Notes under the pieces: generated by a model
Seen by the model: only the letters and a program-made list of their open reading frames with translations
Database searches by the model: none
What the model was told of the DNA's origin: nothing
Part shown: in pieces, positions 8,361 through 15,162 of the stretch
How the letters are laid out: each line of letters begins with the position of its first letter
Position numbering within the stretch: the stretch's first letter is position 1
Origin: Nanohaloarchaea archaeon SW_4_43_9
GTDB lineage: Archaea > Nanohalarchaeota > Nanosalinia > Nanosalinales > Nanosalinaceae
Direction: 5' to 3'
Assembly (NCBI GenBank): GCA_003009815.1
Contig: PXPD01000007.1
Location: 1 to 19,329 of the forward strand
Length of the DNA stretch: 19,329 bases
Program-made: the position numbers and the translations under genes

Positions 8361-8894
8361 GGAGATGAAGAGGTTTGTCTTGACGTCGCCCTTTAGCTCC
8401 TCTATAATTCTATCTTTGACCACTTTTTTTGGTTCCGGAAGGCTGGAGACTCTATCCTTGATATCCTCGAAGCTCTCGAAGTCGCCTTTCTCTCTTTCGT
8501 CTAGAAGCCTCTGCATGTGTTTGCTTCCGATTCCTGGTAGAAGTTCAAATGCGTGTCTTCTAGGTGTTACAGGTGTTGCCTCGTTGAAGAACTCAACGAA
8601 TTCGTCTTCCTGCTCATTTACCAGGGCATCGAGCACATACTTCATCTCGCTTCTTGCGCTCCCGGTTAGGTCATCATGTTCTAGCTTGGTCTTGATGTAC
8701 TTTACCTTCTCTCTTTCTCCTTCACCAATGTAGATTTCTTCTCCTCCCTTTGGTCTTTCATCTTCACGCATCACAACTTCTAGAAGGTTGAAATTCTCTG
8801 TTCCCAATCCCTGCGCTATGGGCTCATCTTTCTCACCTGATCTTCCGTGTTCAAGGAAGTCCAGGACCTTTATGTATTCATCTTTTCCGCTCAT
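8358..8894 (-). CDS. DUF655 family protein with helix-hairpin-helix
   Basis: The 178-residue protein matches the archaeal DUF655 family, which commonly sits beside ksgA and rpoF. It starts with DEYIKVLDFLEHGR, then a small domain containing GEEIYIGEGEREKVKYIK (an OB-like strand set). The C-terminal part has a helix-hairpin-helix, FELLPGIGSKHMQRLLDER, of the kind that binds nucleic acid backbones. The function is unknown; nucleic-acid binding is inferred from that motif. The Shine-Dalgarno AAGGTGA lies about 10 nt before the ATG. A TATA-like AGCTTTTAACTTAC lies further up (8940-8953), so this gene and possibly ksgA may have a promoter separate from rpoF. Confidence 0.9.
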   Translation of the reverse strand: MSGKDEYIKVLDFLEHGRSGEKDEPIAQGLGTENFNLLEVVMREDERPKGGEEIYIGEGEREKVKYIKTKLEHDDLTGSARSEMKYVLDALVNEQEDEFVEFFNEATPVTPRRHAFELLPGIGSKHMQRLLDEREKGDFESFEDIKDRVSSLPEPKKVVKDRIIEELKGDVKTNLFIS

Positions 8895-8939
8895 GGATAT
8901 TTTTCACCTTCTAGGTATGAAATAAGAGAGAAGTTGTAA

Positions 8940-8953
8940 GTTAAAAGCTTACC
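8940..8953 (-). promoter_or_regulatory. TATA-like element between rpoF and the DUF655 gene
   Basis: On the minus strand the sequence GTAAGCTTTTAACT lies just after the rpoF stop. It is about 50 nt before the DUF655 start, which would give a short 5' leader containing the AAGGTGA ribosome-binding site. Confidence 0.3.
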
Positions 8954-8957
8954 GCCG

Positions 8958-9290
8958 TTATCCTGTCTCAACTGAATGACAGATATCCAGAATATCCTCT
9001 ACTTCGGAGTCTTCAAGTTTTACTCTCTCCTTTGAGAAAACGGCTCTAACTGTTGATTCGTGCTGTGGAACGACTTCTAGCAGTTTGTAGATATGTTTCT
9101 GCTTGAGTGATTCGATTTCAGAAAGCTCTTCGTTAAGTTCTTGAAGTGTTTCAAGGTCTTTCACTTTTGTGTGACGCGTAAGATTTTCCAGTGCGATTTT
9201 CTGTTCATGGACAAGCTCTTCTTCATCTCGATCCTCAAGTGCTTCAAGTGCCTCTACCGGGTAAACGTATTCTTCATCCTTTACTTCCAT
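8958..9290 (-). CDS. rpo4: DNA-directed RNA polymerase subunit Rpo4 (RpoF)
   Basis: The 110-residue, mostly helical, acidic protein matches archaeal RpoF, the counterpart of eukaryotic RPB4. It pairs with Rpo7 to form the stalk of RNA polymerase. The order of helices agrees: YVYPVEALEALEDR, EQKIALENLTRHTKV, LQELNEELSEIESLKQKHIYKLLEVVP, and the C-terminal VEDILDICHSVETG. The ATG follows the L21e stop by only 2 nt, and its Shine-Dalgarno (TTGAGGG) overlaps the end of L21e, so the two are cotranslated. The rpl21e-rpoF-DUF655-ksgA order is the usual archaeal arrangement. Confidence 0.94.
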   Translation of the reverse strand: MEVKDEEYVYPVEALEALEDRDEEELVHEQKIALENLTRHTKVKDLETLQELNEELSEIESLKQKHIYKLLEVVPQHESTVRAVFSKERVKLEDSEVEDILDICHSVETG

Positions 9291-9292
9291 GC

Positions 9293-9583
9293 TTATCCCT
9301 CAATTTTCTCCAGATGGATTGGTTTGATATACAGAGTTTTCTCTTTTCCCTGATCCTCGAACTTTACCTGGTATGAATCTCCTTTCTCCCCTGTTACTTC
9401 AACTGTTCTCCCATGGTAACGGGTATGAACTCTTCCTTCCTGAACTGACGGGTTGATCTTGAGAAGTGCTTTCTCTCCCTCTTCAAACTCCTTGAAGTGA
9501 TCATTTACCGTTGGTTTCTCTCTTCCCTCTTTAGAAAGCTTTTTCCTCGCTCCCTGCTGTGATCCACTGGATTTCTGTGCCAC
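9293..9583 (-). CDS. rpl21e: 50S ribosomal protein L21e
   Basis: The 96-residue protein has the family's basic N-terminus (SSGSQQGARKKLSKEGREKP) and the SH3-like core NPSVQEGRVHTRYHGRTVEV. It ends with LYIKPIHLEKIE, typical of L21e. The start is GTG at 9583, supported by a strong Shine-Dalgarno AGGTGAT 7 nt upstream and by the normal N-terminus MAQKSSG. It is the first ribosomal gene of the rpl21e-rpoF operon. The leader holds a possible 13-codon ORF with its own ribosome-binding site. Confidence 0.94.
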   Translation of the reverse strand: MAQKSSGSQQGARKKLSKEGREKPTVNDHFKEFEEGEKALLKINPSVQEGRVHTRYHGRTVEVTGEKGDSYQVKFEDQGKEKTLYIKPIHLEKIEG

Positions 9584-9600
9584 TCGAAAATCACCTGCGG

Positions 9601-9642
9601 TTATTTTTCTGCGTGTACTGAAAATCCTTGATTTTTGTTCAT
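9601..9642 (-). CDS. Possible 13-codon leader ORF upstream of rpl21e
   Basis: An ATG at 9642 opens a short frame, MNKNQGFSVHAEK, ending in TAA at 9601. It has a perfect AGGTGA Shine-Dalgarno at 9650-9655, 7 nt before the ATG. A TATA-like element at 9680-9688 would place transcription start only a few bases before this ribosome-binding site. The frame differs from that of L21e, whose own AGGTGAT/GTG start lies 18 nt after the TAA. It may be a leader peptide that couples or tunes L21e translation, or chance. No homologue is recognised. Confidence 0.4.
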   Translation of the reverse strand: MNKNQGFSVHAEK

Positions 9643-9679
9643 TAAGTATTCACCTATGGAATGGTATGCTACGCTAAAT

Positions 9680-9688
9680 CTTTTTAAA
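9680..9688 (-). promoter_or_regulatory. TATA-like promoter of the rpl21e operon
   Basis: The minus strand reads TTTAAAAAG. The predicted transcription start, about 25 nt downstream, falls near 9658, just before the Shine-Dalgarno of the leader ORF. Confidence 0.45.
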
Positions 9689-9704
9689 CTAGTTCAGTGA
9701 CCGA

Positions 9705-10937
9705 TTATTTTTCTATCCATGTGACATCCAGCTGCACACATTCAGCCGAAGTACCTATCAACTCAGAGACATTAGGCTGCGTTCTGCCCTCATCTCCATG
9801 AATAAGCTCTTTGATGTATGTTCCGGCTTCTGCCTTGACTGTCAGTTCGAACTCTTTGTCGCCTGTCTTCTCCCATTCGACCTCATAAATCTCTCTCTTT
9901 CTGGTCTTATCCGCTCTTCTGTGCTCGACTCTTTCCGGAGTATCCTGTTTTATCTCTCCGACGGCCTTTGAAATGTTATCTAGATCTTCTTCAGTGATCT
10001 CGTCCTCAGTTTCAATAACTGCTTTATACTCCTTGTCGGCATGTTTCTGCTTGATATCAGCTGCTTTGTCTTTGTGAGTGAACTGAAGTTCGAAAACCTC
10101 AATCTTATCCGTGGACTCATTGACCTCTTCCTGGAGCTCTTTTAGATCAAGGTTACGGTTAAGAGGCTCAATTATCTCAAGTACAAACTCCCGCTTCCCG
10201 AGACATCGGGCATTTACGTCTTCTCGTCCTCCTCCGTGGAATTTTGCCTCTATTCCTTTTGTCTCTCTCATGAAGGGATCCTGTATTTCCTCCTGTACAG
10301 AAGTAGTATACTGTTTACCGGTCCAGTCACATTCATCACAGCCGTCACCCCTGCAGTTGCGGCAGTGCCATTCTGTCTGAGGGATTTCTCGGGAGTACTT
10401 GTTGTACTGACCGTAGATCAGTAGAGAGTTGACCTGCATTTCTACACGGTCTTTTGATTCCTCCATTTCGATTATCGCATTAATATCGGGCCGTTTGAAA
10501 TCAACCTCTATCCCCAGTTCTTCCTCAAGCCTTTTCCCTATCAACCGGGATAGCTCGGTCTTGATAGGTTCAACCCATTCAAGGCCGTACTCCTCCCATA
10601 GTTCCTCCTCTGCTTTTAGAACATCGCTTGGAGGTCTTATACCGATCAGAAAAGTGTCCAGTTCATATCTCTCAAATGAGTCTTCAACCAGTTCAACCCA
10701 GTGATCCATCTTCTCAAAAACTTCTTGGCAGACATGACATGAGCTTCCGGGTTCAGCTTCTTCCGGAATATTATCTCTTGCAAAAGAGTTCTCATTGACC
10801 TCATCTTTTTCCCGAATTATTGCACCTCTCTCATAGTTTTCCAGTCCATGCCCGAGTTTAGCGAACTGTCTTCCCAGACAGTGATCACATAGATCTTCTT
10901 CGAGAAGTAAGTCCCGTTTTTCCTGAACTGTGTACAT
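9705..10937 (-). CDS. pus10: tRNA pseudouridine synthase Pus10
   Basis: This 410-residue protein isomerises U54 and/or U55 in the T-loop of archaeal tRNA. The N-terminal zinc-binding part has two CxxC pairs, Cys17/Cys20 (LCDHCLGRQF) and Cys67/Cys70 (CHVC), followed by a THUMP-containing region. A second Cys cluster, HCRNCRGDGCDEC, lies at 191-203. The catalytic domain has GGGREDVNARCLG with the conserved catalytic Asp239, and near the C-terminus KAEAGTYIKELIHGDEGRTQPNVS, the usual RNA-contact and closing block. A TATA-like element about 26 nt before the ATG suggests a leaderless transcript. Confidence 0.95.
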   Translation of the reverse strand: MYTVQEKRDLLLEEDLCDHCLGRQFAKLGHGLENYERGAIIREKDEVNENSFARDNIPEEAEPGSSCHVCQEVFEKMDHWVELVEDSFERYELDTFLIGIRPPSDVLKAEEELWEEYGLEWVEPIKTELSRLIGKRLEEELGIEVDFKRPDINAIIEMEESKDRVEMQVNSLLIYGQYNKYSREIPQTEWHCRNCRGDGCDECDWTGKQYTTSVQEEIQDPFMRETKGIEAKFHGGGREDVNARCLGKREFVLEIIEPLNRNLDLKELQEEVNESTDKIEVFELQFTHKDKAADIKQKHADKEYKAVIETEDEITEEDLDNISKAVGEIKQDTPERVEHRRADKTRKREIYEVEWEKTGDKEFELTVKAEAGTYIKELIHGDEGRTQPNVSELIGTSAECVQLDVTWIEK

Positions 10938-10955
10938 ACAGCAAAGACTTCAGTC

Positions 10956-10969
10956 CTATTTTTATATAG
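10956..10969 (-). promoter_or_regulatory. TATA-like promoter of pus10
   Basis: The minus strand reads CTATATAAAAATAG, one of the best TATA matches in the window. It is centred about 26 nt before the pus10 ATG, and no Shine-Dalgarno is present. Confidence 0.55.
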
Positions 10970-10975
10970 TGAAAG

Positions 10976-11047
10976 CTATTTTAGAAGGGATTTCTTGAAG
11001 CTGTCAAATAGCTGTGACCTGAAAAGCTCCGCCTTCTCTTTTTCCAT
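10976..11047 (-). CDS. Possible small ORF or coding remnant between pus10 and the phosphodiesterase
   Basis: From an ATG at 11047 the frame gives 23 residues, MEKEKAELFRSQLFDSFKKS followed by LLK. The same frame is open for about 20 further codons upstream without an ATG or GTG (AYETHKAEFKDQVSLFVS). The amino-acid pattern is amphipathic, charged and unlike random translation, so it may be the end of a degraded gene or a very small protein. No ribosome-binding site is clear. Confidence is low. Confidence 0.22.
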   Translation of the reverse strand: MEKEKAELFRSQLFDSFKKSLLK

Positions 11048-11103
11048 AGAGACAAAAAGAGATACCTGATCCTTGAATTCAGCTTTATGAGTTTCATAAG
11101 CAA

Positions 11104-11667
11104 TTATTCACTCTTCGAACTTTTAAACTCCTGCAACGGATAGCTTTCCTTTCTCTCGACCTTCATCTCTTCCTCTTCCAGTTTTAGAAGTTTTATCTCG
11201 AGTTCATCCTCTATCCCAATCTCTATCATGGTCGGTTCAGAGGGACGTGCCGAACCTCCACCTACTCCGGTGCATGAACCTGGATTCAGTAGCAGAGCAT
11301 CATCTTCTTGGAAGATTTCCTCCTGATGGGTATGACCATGAAGAAGTATATCTGCTTCTAGCTTGTTTCTGGCTATGTTGAGAAGTGTTTCGTGGTCTCC
11401 CCGGGGAGCAATACCCGTACCGTGGTATACTCCAAATCTTACTCCTTCTCTATCAAAGGTCTCGGAGCTAGGAAGATCGAAGAAATCACAGTTACCCTTG
11501 ACTACAATTAGATTTCTATTGAACTGTTCCAGTTCCTGATATACTTTTTCAGTTGCCAGATCTCCACAGTGAACCACTAGTTCAGCTTCCTCAATTTTCT
11601 CGATTATCTTTTTCGGTATTTCAGGCGCCCGGTTTGGAACATGTGAATCAGAGATTACCGCTATCAT
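11104..11667 (-). CDS. YfcE/MJ0936-type metallophosphodiesterase
   Basis: The 187-residue protein is a small calcineurin-like phosphoesterase. Metal-binding motifs occur in order: DSH (residues 7-9), CGD (34-36), GNCD (58-61), YHGTG and HGHTHQ. LLLNPGSC follows, as in the YfcE/MJ0936 family. These enzymes use two divalent metals and hydrolyse phosphodiester bonds in vitro; the physiological substrate is not established. The C-terminal 35 residues are Lys/Glu-rich and extend beyond the compact core. The TATA-like GTTTTAAC about 26 nt before the ATG suggests a leaderless message. The gene is divergent from the small plus-strand gene. Confidence 0.9.
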   Translation of the reverse strand: MIAVISDSHVPNRAPEIPKKIIEKIEEAELVVHCGDLATEKVYQELEQFNRNLIVVKGNCDFFDLPSSETFDREGVRFGVYHGTGIAPRGDHETLLNIARNKLEADILLHGHTHQEEIFQEDDALLLNPGSCTGVGGGSARPSEPTMIEIGIEDELEIKLLKLEEEEMKVERKESYPLQEFKSSKSE

Positions 11668-11689
11668 ATGTTATGATTGTAAGTTGAAA

Positions 11690-11697
11690 GTTAAAAC
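11690..11697 (-). promoter_or_regulatory. TATA-like element of the phosphodiesterase gene
   Basis: The minus strand reads GTTTTAAC, centred about 26 nt before the ATG at 11667. It lies in the divergent promoter region shared with the plus-strand gene. Confidence 0.35.
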
Positions 11698-11707
11698 AGT
11701 CTGACAA

Positions 11708-11718
11708 TCTTTATATGC
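11708..11718 (+). promoter_or_regulatory. TATA-like promoter of the small plus-strand gene
   Basis: The plus strand reads tctttatatgc. Transcription would be expected to start near 11737, giving about 50 nt of leader before the ATG at 11789. Confidence 0.45.
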
Positions 11719-11759
11719 CGCCGCTCAAAAAATTGTCTTTACGGGGGATTTAATACAGT

Positions 11760-11792
11760 ATGCGGAGTGACATAACTCAGGATACAGAATGA
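11760..11792 (+). CDS. Possible 10-codon upstream ORF
   Basis: An ATG at 11760 opens MRSDITQDTE. Its TGA overlaps the ATG of the next gene as ATGA. A purine-rich GGGGGA lies 11 nt before it. It could allow coupled translation of the hypothetical protein, or be chance. Confidence 0.25.
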   Translation: MRSDITQDTE

Positions 11793-12097
11793 AAAAAACT
11801 GCAAAAAAGGCGTACAGAAAGTCTCTATTGGCTCTGCTTGGACTAACCCGTGTAGTATCCAGGGCAGACTTCTCGATACCAAGTAAATGGCTTGCAGTTT
11901 TTGAGAATATAAGGATTTCCTCCGACATCGCACACACTAAGCTTTCTAAAGTAGATAAGGAAGTTGAGAAAGAGTTTCTTGAAAAAGAGGAATTAATGGA
12001 GAAAAAACTGGGTAACCAAAAGTTTTACAGCCAGGAAGAGCTCGAAGATCTCAAGGCGAACAAGAGCAATATCAATATTCACATCCCAAGCTTTTGA
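11789..12097 (+). CDS. Hypothetical basic/helical protein of 102 residues
   Basis: I do not recognise this protein. The N-terminus is strongly basic (MKKTAKKAYRKS), followed by a moderately hydrophobic helix. A highly charged helical or coiled-coil region with KLSKVDKEVEKEFLEKEELM comes next, and the end is less charged. It has an AGGA 7 nt before the ATG and its own upstream TATA-like element. The gene is convergent with srp54 and overlaps its 3' end by 19 bp. It looks coding because the charge pattern is regular and it has a promoter and ribosome-binding site. Confidence 0.6.
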   Translation: MKKTAKKAYRKSLLALLGLTRVVSRADFSIPSKWLAVFENIRISSDIAHTKLSKVDKEVEKEFLEKEELMEKKLGNQKFYSQEELEDLKANKSNINIHIPSF

Positions 12098-13371
12098 AGC
12101 ATATCCTGCATGTTTCCTCTCTTCATCGATCCCTTATCGAACTTATCAACCATGTTCTTGGTCTGTCGGTAATGCTTGATTAGCTCTCTGACCTCTCCTC
12201 TAGTGGTTCCGGAACCTTCCGCGATTCTCTCGGATCTAGACTTGCTGATAATAGAAGGGTCTTTCATCTCCTCGTTAGTCATCGAATCCATTATAACCGA
12301 GTAACTTCCGATCTTCTCCTCTGTCAGGTTGCTTATATTATCCGGTATCTGGTTTCCGCCGATAGGTAGCTGCTGCATCATCTCCTCCATCATACCTGAA
12401 CCTGTTACAGACTCCATCTGGTCCTGAAAATCTTTCAAGGTGAACTCTCCCTCCAATATATCCTCAGGATCTGTATCCATCTCTTCTATCTTCTCAAGAA
12501 GTGATCCAAGATCCGGCTGCCCAAGCATGTCCGAGACAAAGTCGACCGGATCATAGACCTTGAGATCATCCATCTGCTCACCGGTTCCAATAAAATTGAC
12601 TGAGGCTCCTGATCTCTGGCATGCAACCAGCGCACCACCACCTTTAGCGGAGGAATCCATTTTTGTCACGACAACTCCGTTTATGCCGACCGCTTCGTCA
12701 AAGCTTTCTGCCTGGTCGCGAGCGCTCTGGCCTATATCGGCTGGCATCACAAGATACTTGTCCTCAGGCTCCAGGACCTCATCAATCTCCGAGAGCTCTT
12801 CTCTCAAATTCTCATTAAGCGAGTTTCGACCAGCCGAATCAACTATCAGTACATCGACATCAAGCTCTTCTCTACCGTTTCTAACCACTTCTAAAGGATC
12901 TTCAGTGTGTTTCTCCCCATAGAACTCCGCACCAATATTTTCGGCTATCTGCTTTAGCTGGTCGTACGCAGCAGGACGATCAGTGTCAGCGCATACAAGC
13001 CCGGGTTTAAGCTCTCTTTTCCTGTAGAAATCGGCTATCTTACCTGCGGTTGTCGTCTTACCTGCACCGTATAGACCGCATAGAAGAATGGTTTTCGGCT
13101 CTATCTCTACTTCTGCCTCTTCTCCAAGCAGTTCTTCCAGCTTGTTGTAAACTATCTCCAGAACATGCTCTTTGCGGCTCAATCCTTTCGGTAAGTCTTC
13201 TTTCAGTGCTTCCTCTCTTATCTCGTCACTTAGTTCGGAGACGAGAGATACATCTACATCCGCCCTGATGAGGTCTCTCTGTATATCTTTTACCAATTGG
13301 TTTACTGCCTCTTCATCCGCTACACTCTTTGAAGAGAACTTCTGAACCGATTCTTTGATTTTGTCAAACAT
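12079..13371 (-). CDS. srp54: Signal recognition particle GTPase SRP54
   Basis: The 430-residue protein has the N-terminal four-helix N domain. The G domain follows with P-loop GLYGAGKTTT (residues 99-108), the insertion-box motif DTDRPAAYDQL (129-139), DSAGR (178-182) and TKMD (236-239). The Met-rich M domain binds SRP RNA and signal sequences (MMEEMMQQLPIGGNQIP; RSERIAEGSGTTRGEV). Two usual motif residues differ: DTDRP for DTYRP and DSAGR for DTAGR, both mild. It delivers ribosomes making membrane and secreted proteins to the receptor FtsY, whose gene lies at 15539-16429. A TATA-like element about 25 nt before the ATG suggests leaderless transcription. Confidence 0.97.
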   Translation of the reverse strand: MFDKIKESVQKFSSKSVADEEAVNQLVKDIQRDLIRADVDVSLVSELSDEIREEALKEDLPKGLSRKEHVLEIVYNKLEELLGEEAEVEIEPKTILLCGLYGAGKTTTAGKIADFYRKRELKPGLVCADTDRPAAYDQLKQIAENIGAEFYGEKHTEDPLEVVRNGREELDVDVLIVDSAGRNSLNENLREELSEIDEVLEPEDKYLVMPADIGQSARDQAESFDEAVGINGVVVTKMDSSAKGGGALVACQRSGASVNFIGTGEQMDDLKVYDPVDFVSDMLGQPDLGSLLEKIEEMDTDPEDILEGEFTLKDFQDQMESVTGSGMMEEMMQQLPIGGNQIPDNISNLTEEKIGSYSVIMDSMTNEEMKDPSIISKSRSERIAEGSGTTRGEVRELIKHYRQTKNMVDKFDKGSMKRGNMQDMLQKLGM

Positions 13372-13392
13372 GTTCTACCATTCCGGGCTAAG

Positions 13393-13401
13393 GCATAAAT
13401 G
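13393..13401 (-). promoter_or_regulatory. TATA-like element before srp54
   Basis: The minus strand reads CATTTATGC, centred about 26 nt before the srp54 ATG, in the 36-nt gap after the small membrane protein gene. Confidence 0.4.
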
Positions 13402-13407
13402 GTTTGC

Positions 13408-13740
13408 CTAGATGTTCCAGTACTTGTAAATCAACATTGAAAGCGCTGTTCCAAGAAGTGCGAGGCCCAGCGATCTGTAAGCCGAGTACATAAACCGGTG
13501 TCCTTGGAGCGAGAGATATGTAAACGATATCAGGTATATGTTGAAGAAGCTGATAAACGGATTTAGAAGCGTTGAAACTGAGTTCCAGACTCCTATAGCA
13601 CTTCTAAGGTTTAATAGAACCCATCCACAGAAGACCAGCACTGTTAGGGCGGAAAGTATCCCCGCTGTCTCGTAGACTTGGAAAGCTGCAATACCTGCTG
13701 CCGCTCCCGCAAGCCCTAGTATTACCAGTCTTTTATCCAT
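13408..13740 (-). CDS. Small multi-pass membrane protein, unknown function
   Basis: The 110-residue protein is almost entirely hydrophobic. Likely membrane segments are at about residues 5-22, 26-44, 58-77 and 88-105, with a few charged or polar turn residues between them (LNLRSAIG, SLQGHRFMYSAYRS). No family is recognised. It is transcribed toward srp54, 36 nt away, and shares a divergent promoter region with the plus-strand gene at 13796. A role near the SRP pathway is only suggested by position. Confidence 0.7.
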   Translation of the reverse strand: MDKRLVILGLAGAAAGIAAFQVYETAGILSALTVLVFCGWVLLNLRSAIGVWNSVSTLLNPFISFFNIYLISFTYLSLQGHRFMYSAYRSLGLALLGTALSMLIYKYWNI

Positions 13741-13756
13741 AATCCAGAGTTCTCAT

Positions 13757-13771
13757 TAAATTGATATAAGA
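13757..13771. promoter_or_regulatory. Near-palindromic TATA element between divergent genes
   Basis: The sequence TTGATATAAG reads as CTTATATCAA on the other strand, so one element could serve both directions. Its centre is about 26 nt before the minus-strand start at 13740 and about 30 nt before the plus-strand start at 13796. Both distances suit leaderless or nearly leaderless transcription. Confidence 0.4.
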
Positions 13772-13795
13772 GTTTGATGCCCCAAACATGATTAC

Positions 13796-14599
13796 ATGGA
13801 TTTCTCACTGAGGAGAATTAACGGAGAGAATATCCAGTATACAGAGGCGGAGACAGATTCAAATATACAGCTGGTATTTACTCCTGGAGGCTTTAACTCA
13901 GGTTTATGGGAGAATCAACTGCGTTATTTCTCCAAGAAGTACAGAACCATAGCATTCCAGCCCACAGAGAGCTACAGAGATTTCGACGGAGAGAGAAAAT
14001 GTCTGAAAGCAGTACTCGAGCAGGACAGTATACAGAACGCCGTGCTCGTATCAAATCCGGTCGGAAACTCCGTTATAAGCTCTCTGAGCGAACATGAATC
14101 TGTTCAGACCACCATCATGACAGGTTTTGGATCACATAATTTACCTCCCAAAACTGTTTACAGAACTTTCTGGGCTATGGCGAAGAGAAATCCTAAAGTG
14201 CTGAGAAAAAGTCTTTTCTCAAGATACACTGATTACAGGGTTCTGAAAGAGTTTGTCAGGGAGCTTGATGTGCCTGATTACAGTGATATAGAGTCATTTA
14301 TGAATAAGGACATGGTGGAAACCGATAAGCTCTCCCTCATAATAAACGCAGAGGAGGACAGGTTTTCAGAAATAGAGGAGGCGAGAAAACTGAATGCTCG
14401 ATTGAGCATGATAAATCGGGCAGGTACTTTCAGCTTCTACGAGAAACCCCAGGACTACAACAAGGCGTTGAATGACTTCCTTGATATTGTTGAGGAGAAA
14501 ATCAGGAAAGAAGAGATAACGAAATCAGCGGAGGAAAACCGATCGCTAATAGAGTTCGGCGAAAACGAAAAGAACGCTGTAGAGGTTAAGAAAAAATGA
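13796..14599 (+). CDS. Alpha/beta-hydrolase-like protein lacking catalytic residues
   Basis: The 267-residue protein aligns by eye with the alpha/beta-hydrolase fold. Matching landmarks are FTPGGFNSGLWENQLRYFSK (oxyanion-strand region), AVLVSNPVGNSVISSLS where the nucleophile elbow should be, NAEEDRFSEIEEARKL with the acid position Asp, and RAGTFSFYEKPQDYNKALND where the catalytic His block normally is. The elbow G-x-S-x-G is replaced by SNPVGN (Pro in place of Ser). The usual AGH before F-x-x-x-E-x-P is AGT (Thr in place of His). It therefore looks like a catalytically dead member, perhaps a binding or scaffold protein. A helical Glu/Lys-rich tail follows. Its end overlaps the next gene by 4 nt (ATGA). 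Confidence 0.65.
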   Translation: MDFSLRRINGENIQYTEAETDSNIQLVFTPGGFNSGLWENQLRYFSKKYRTIAFQPTESYRDFDGERKCLKAVLEQDSIQNAVLVSNPVGNSVISSLSEHESVQTTIMTGFGSHNLPPKTVYRTFWAMAKRNPKVLRKSLFSRYTDYRVLKEFVRELDVPDYSDIESFMNKDMVETDKLSLIINAEEDRFSEIEEARKLNARLSMINRAGTFSFYEKPQDYNKALNDFLDIVEEKIRKEEITKSAEENRSLIEFGENEKNAVEVKKK

Positions 14600-15105
14600 T
14601 TGCAGGGCTGATGCTCGCATCAAAAGAGGAGAACAAATCATCACTGGCATTCATAGGAGAAAGTAGTACAGAGACATTTTCGATAAAGGATACAGGAGGA
14701 TTAATAGATCTAATATTAGAAAGAAAGCCGGAGATTCTGGCGATCAACTGTGGTACTGAGTTAAATGGAGATAATCTCACAAAGAATGAGGAAGAACTGA
14801 AAGAGGAGGGCTACAGTTTCACACCTTCTAATAGTGAAAAGAAGAAGGTTGAGAGGACAAGAGCAATAGAGAGATCGGTAAAACATCATATGGAAAATCC
14901 CCCGGAGATCATCCGTTTCGACCCTTTTATCAGCTCCAGAGAACTCAGTTTAAACAGTGATGACTCAGTTGAGTCGCTCGGAGTTGATACTTCAAATATT
15001 GGTTCTTCCCATGAGTTTGACGCTGTTGTGGGCGCTATAACAGCTCGTTTCTACTCACAGAACCAGTACACCCGGTCAGGAGTGGTAGTACCGGAGAATG
15101 TTTAG
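14596..15105 (+). CDS. DUF429-like protein with altered catalytic positions
   Basis: The 169-residue protein resembles archaeal DUF429, a predicted RNase-H-fold nuclease family. The family pattern is GVDLA near the start, a central VAIDAP, a C-terminal HELDAxxAA block and a closing VVP. Here they read GLMLAS (residues 4-9), LAINCG, HEFDAVVGAITARFY and GVVVPENV. The first Asp is Met and the second Asp is Asn, while the last Asp is kept. If the assignment is right, two of the usual acidic residues are missing. Translation is coupled to the hydrolase-like gene through an ATGA overlap. Family assignment is moderate and rests on spacing and C-terminal blocks. Confidence 0.55.
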   Translation: MIAGLMLASKEENKSSLAFIGESSTETFSIKDTGGLIDLILERKPEILAINCGTELNGDNLTKNEEELKEEGYSFTPSNSEKKKVERTRAIERSVKHHMENPPEIIRFDPFISSRELSLNSDDSVESLGVDTSNIGSSHEFDAVVGAITARFYSQNQYTRSGVVVPENV

Positions 15106-15117
15106 AGCAACATAAGA

Positions 15118-15126
15118 CTTAAAAGA
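15118..15126 (+). promoter_or_regulatory. TATA-like element before the coiled-coil gene
   Basis: The sequence cttaaaaga lies about 40 nt before the ATG at 15163. It would give a leader of roughly 15 nt containing the AGGTTGAT ribosome-binding site. Confidence 0.35.
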
Positions 15127-15162
15127 GTTTTACGATTAACAAGTAAACACAGGTTGATACTG

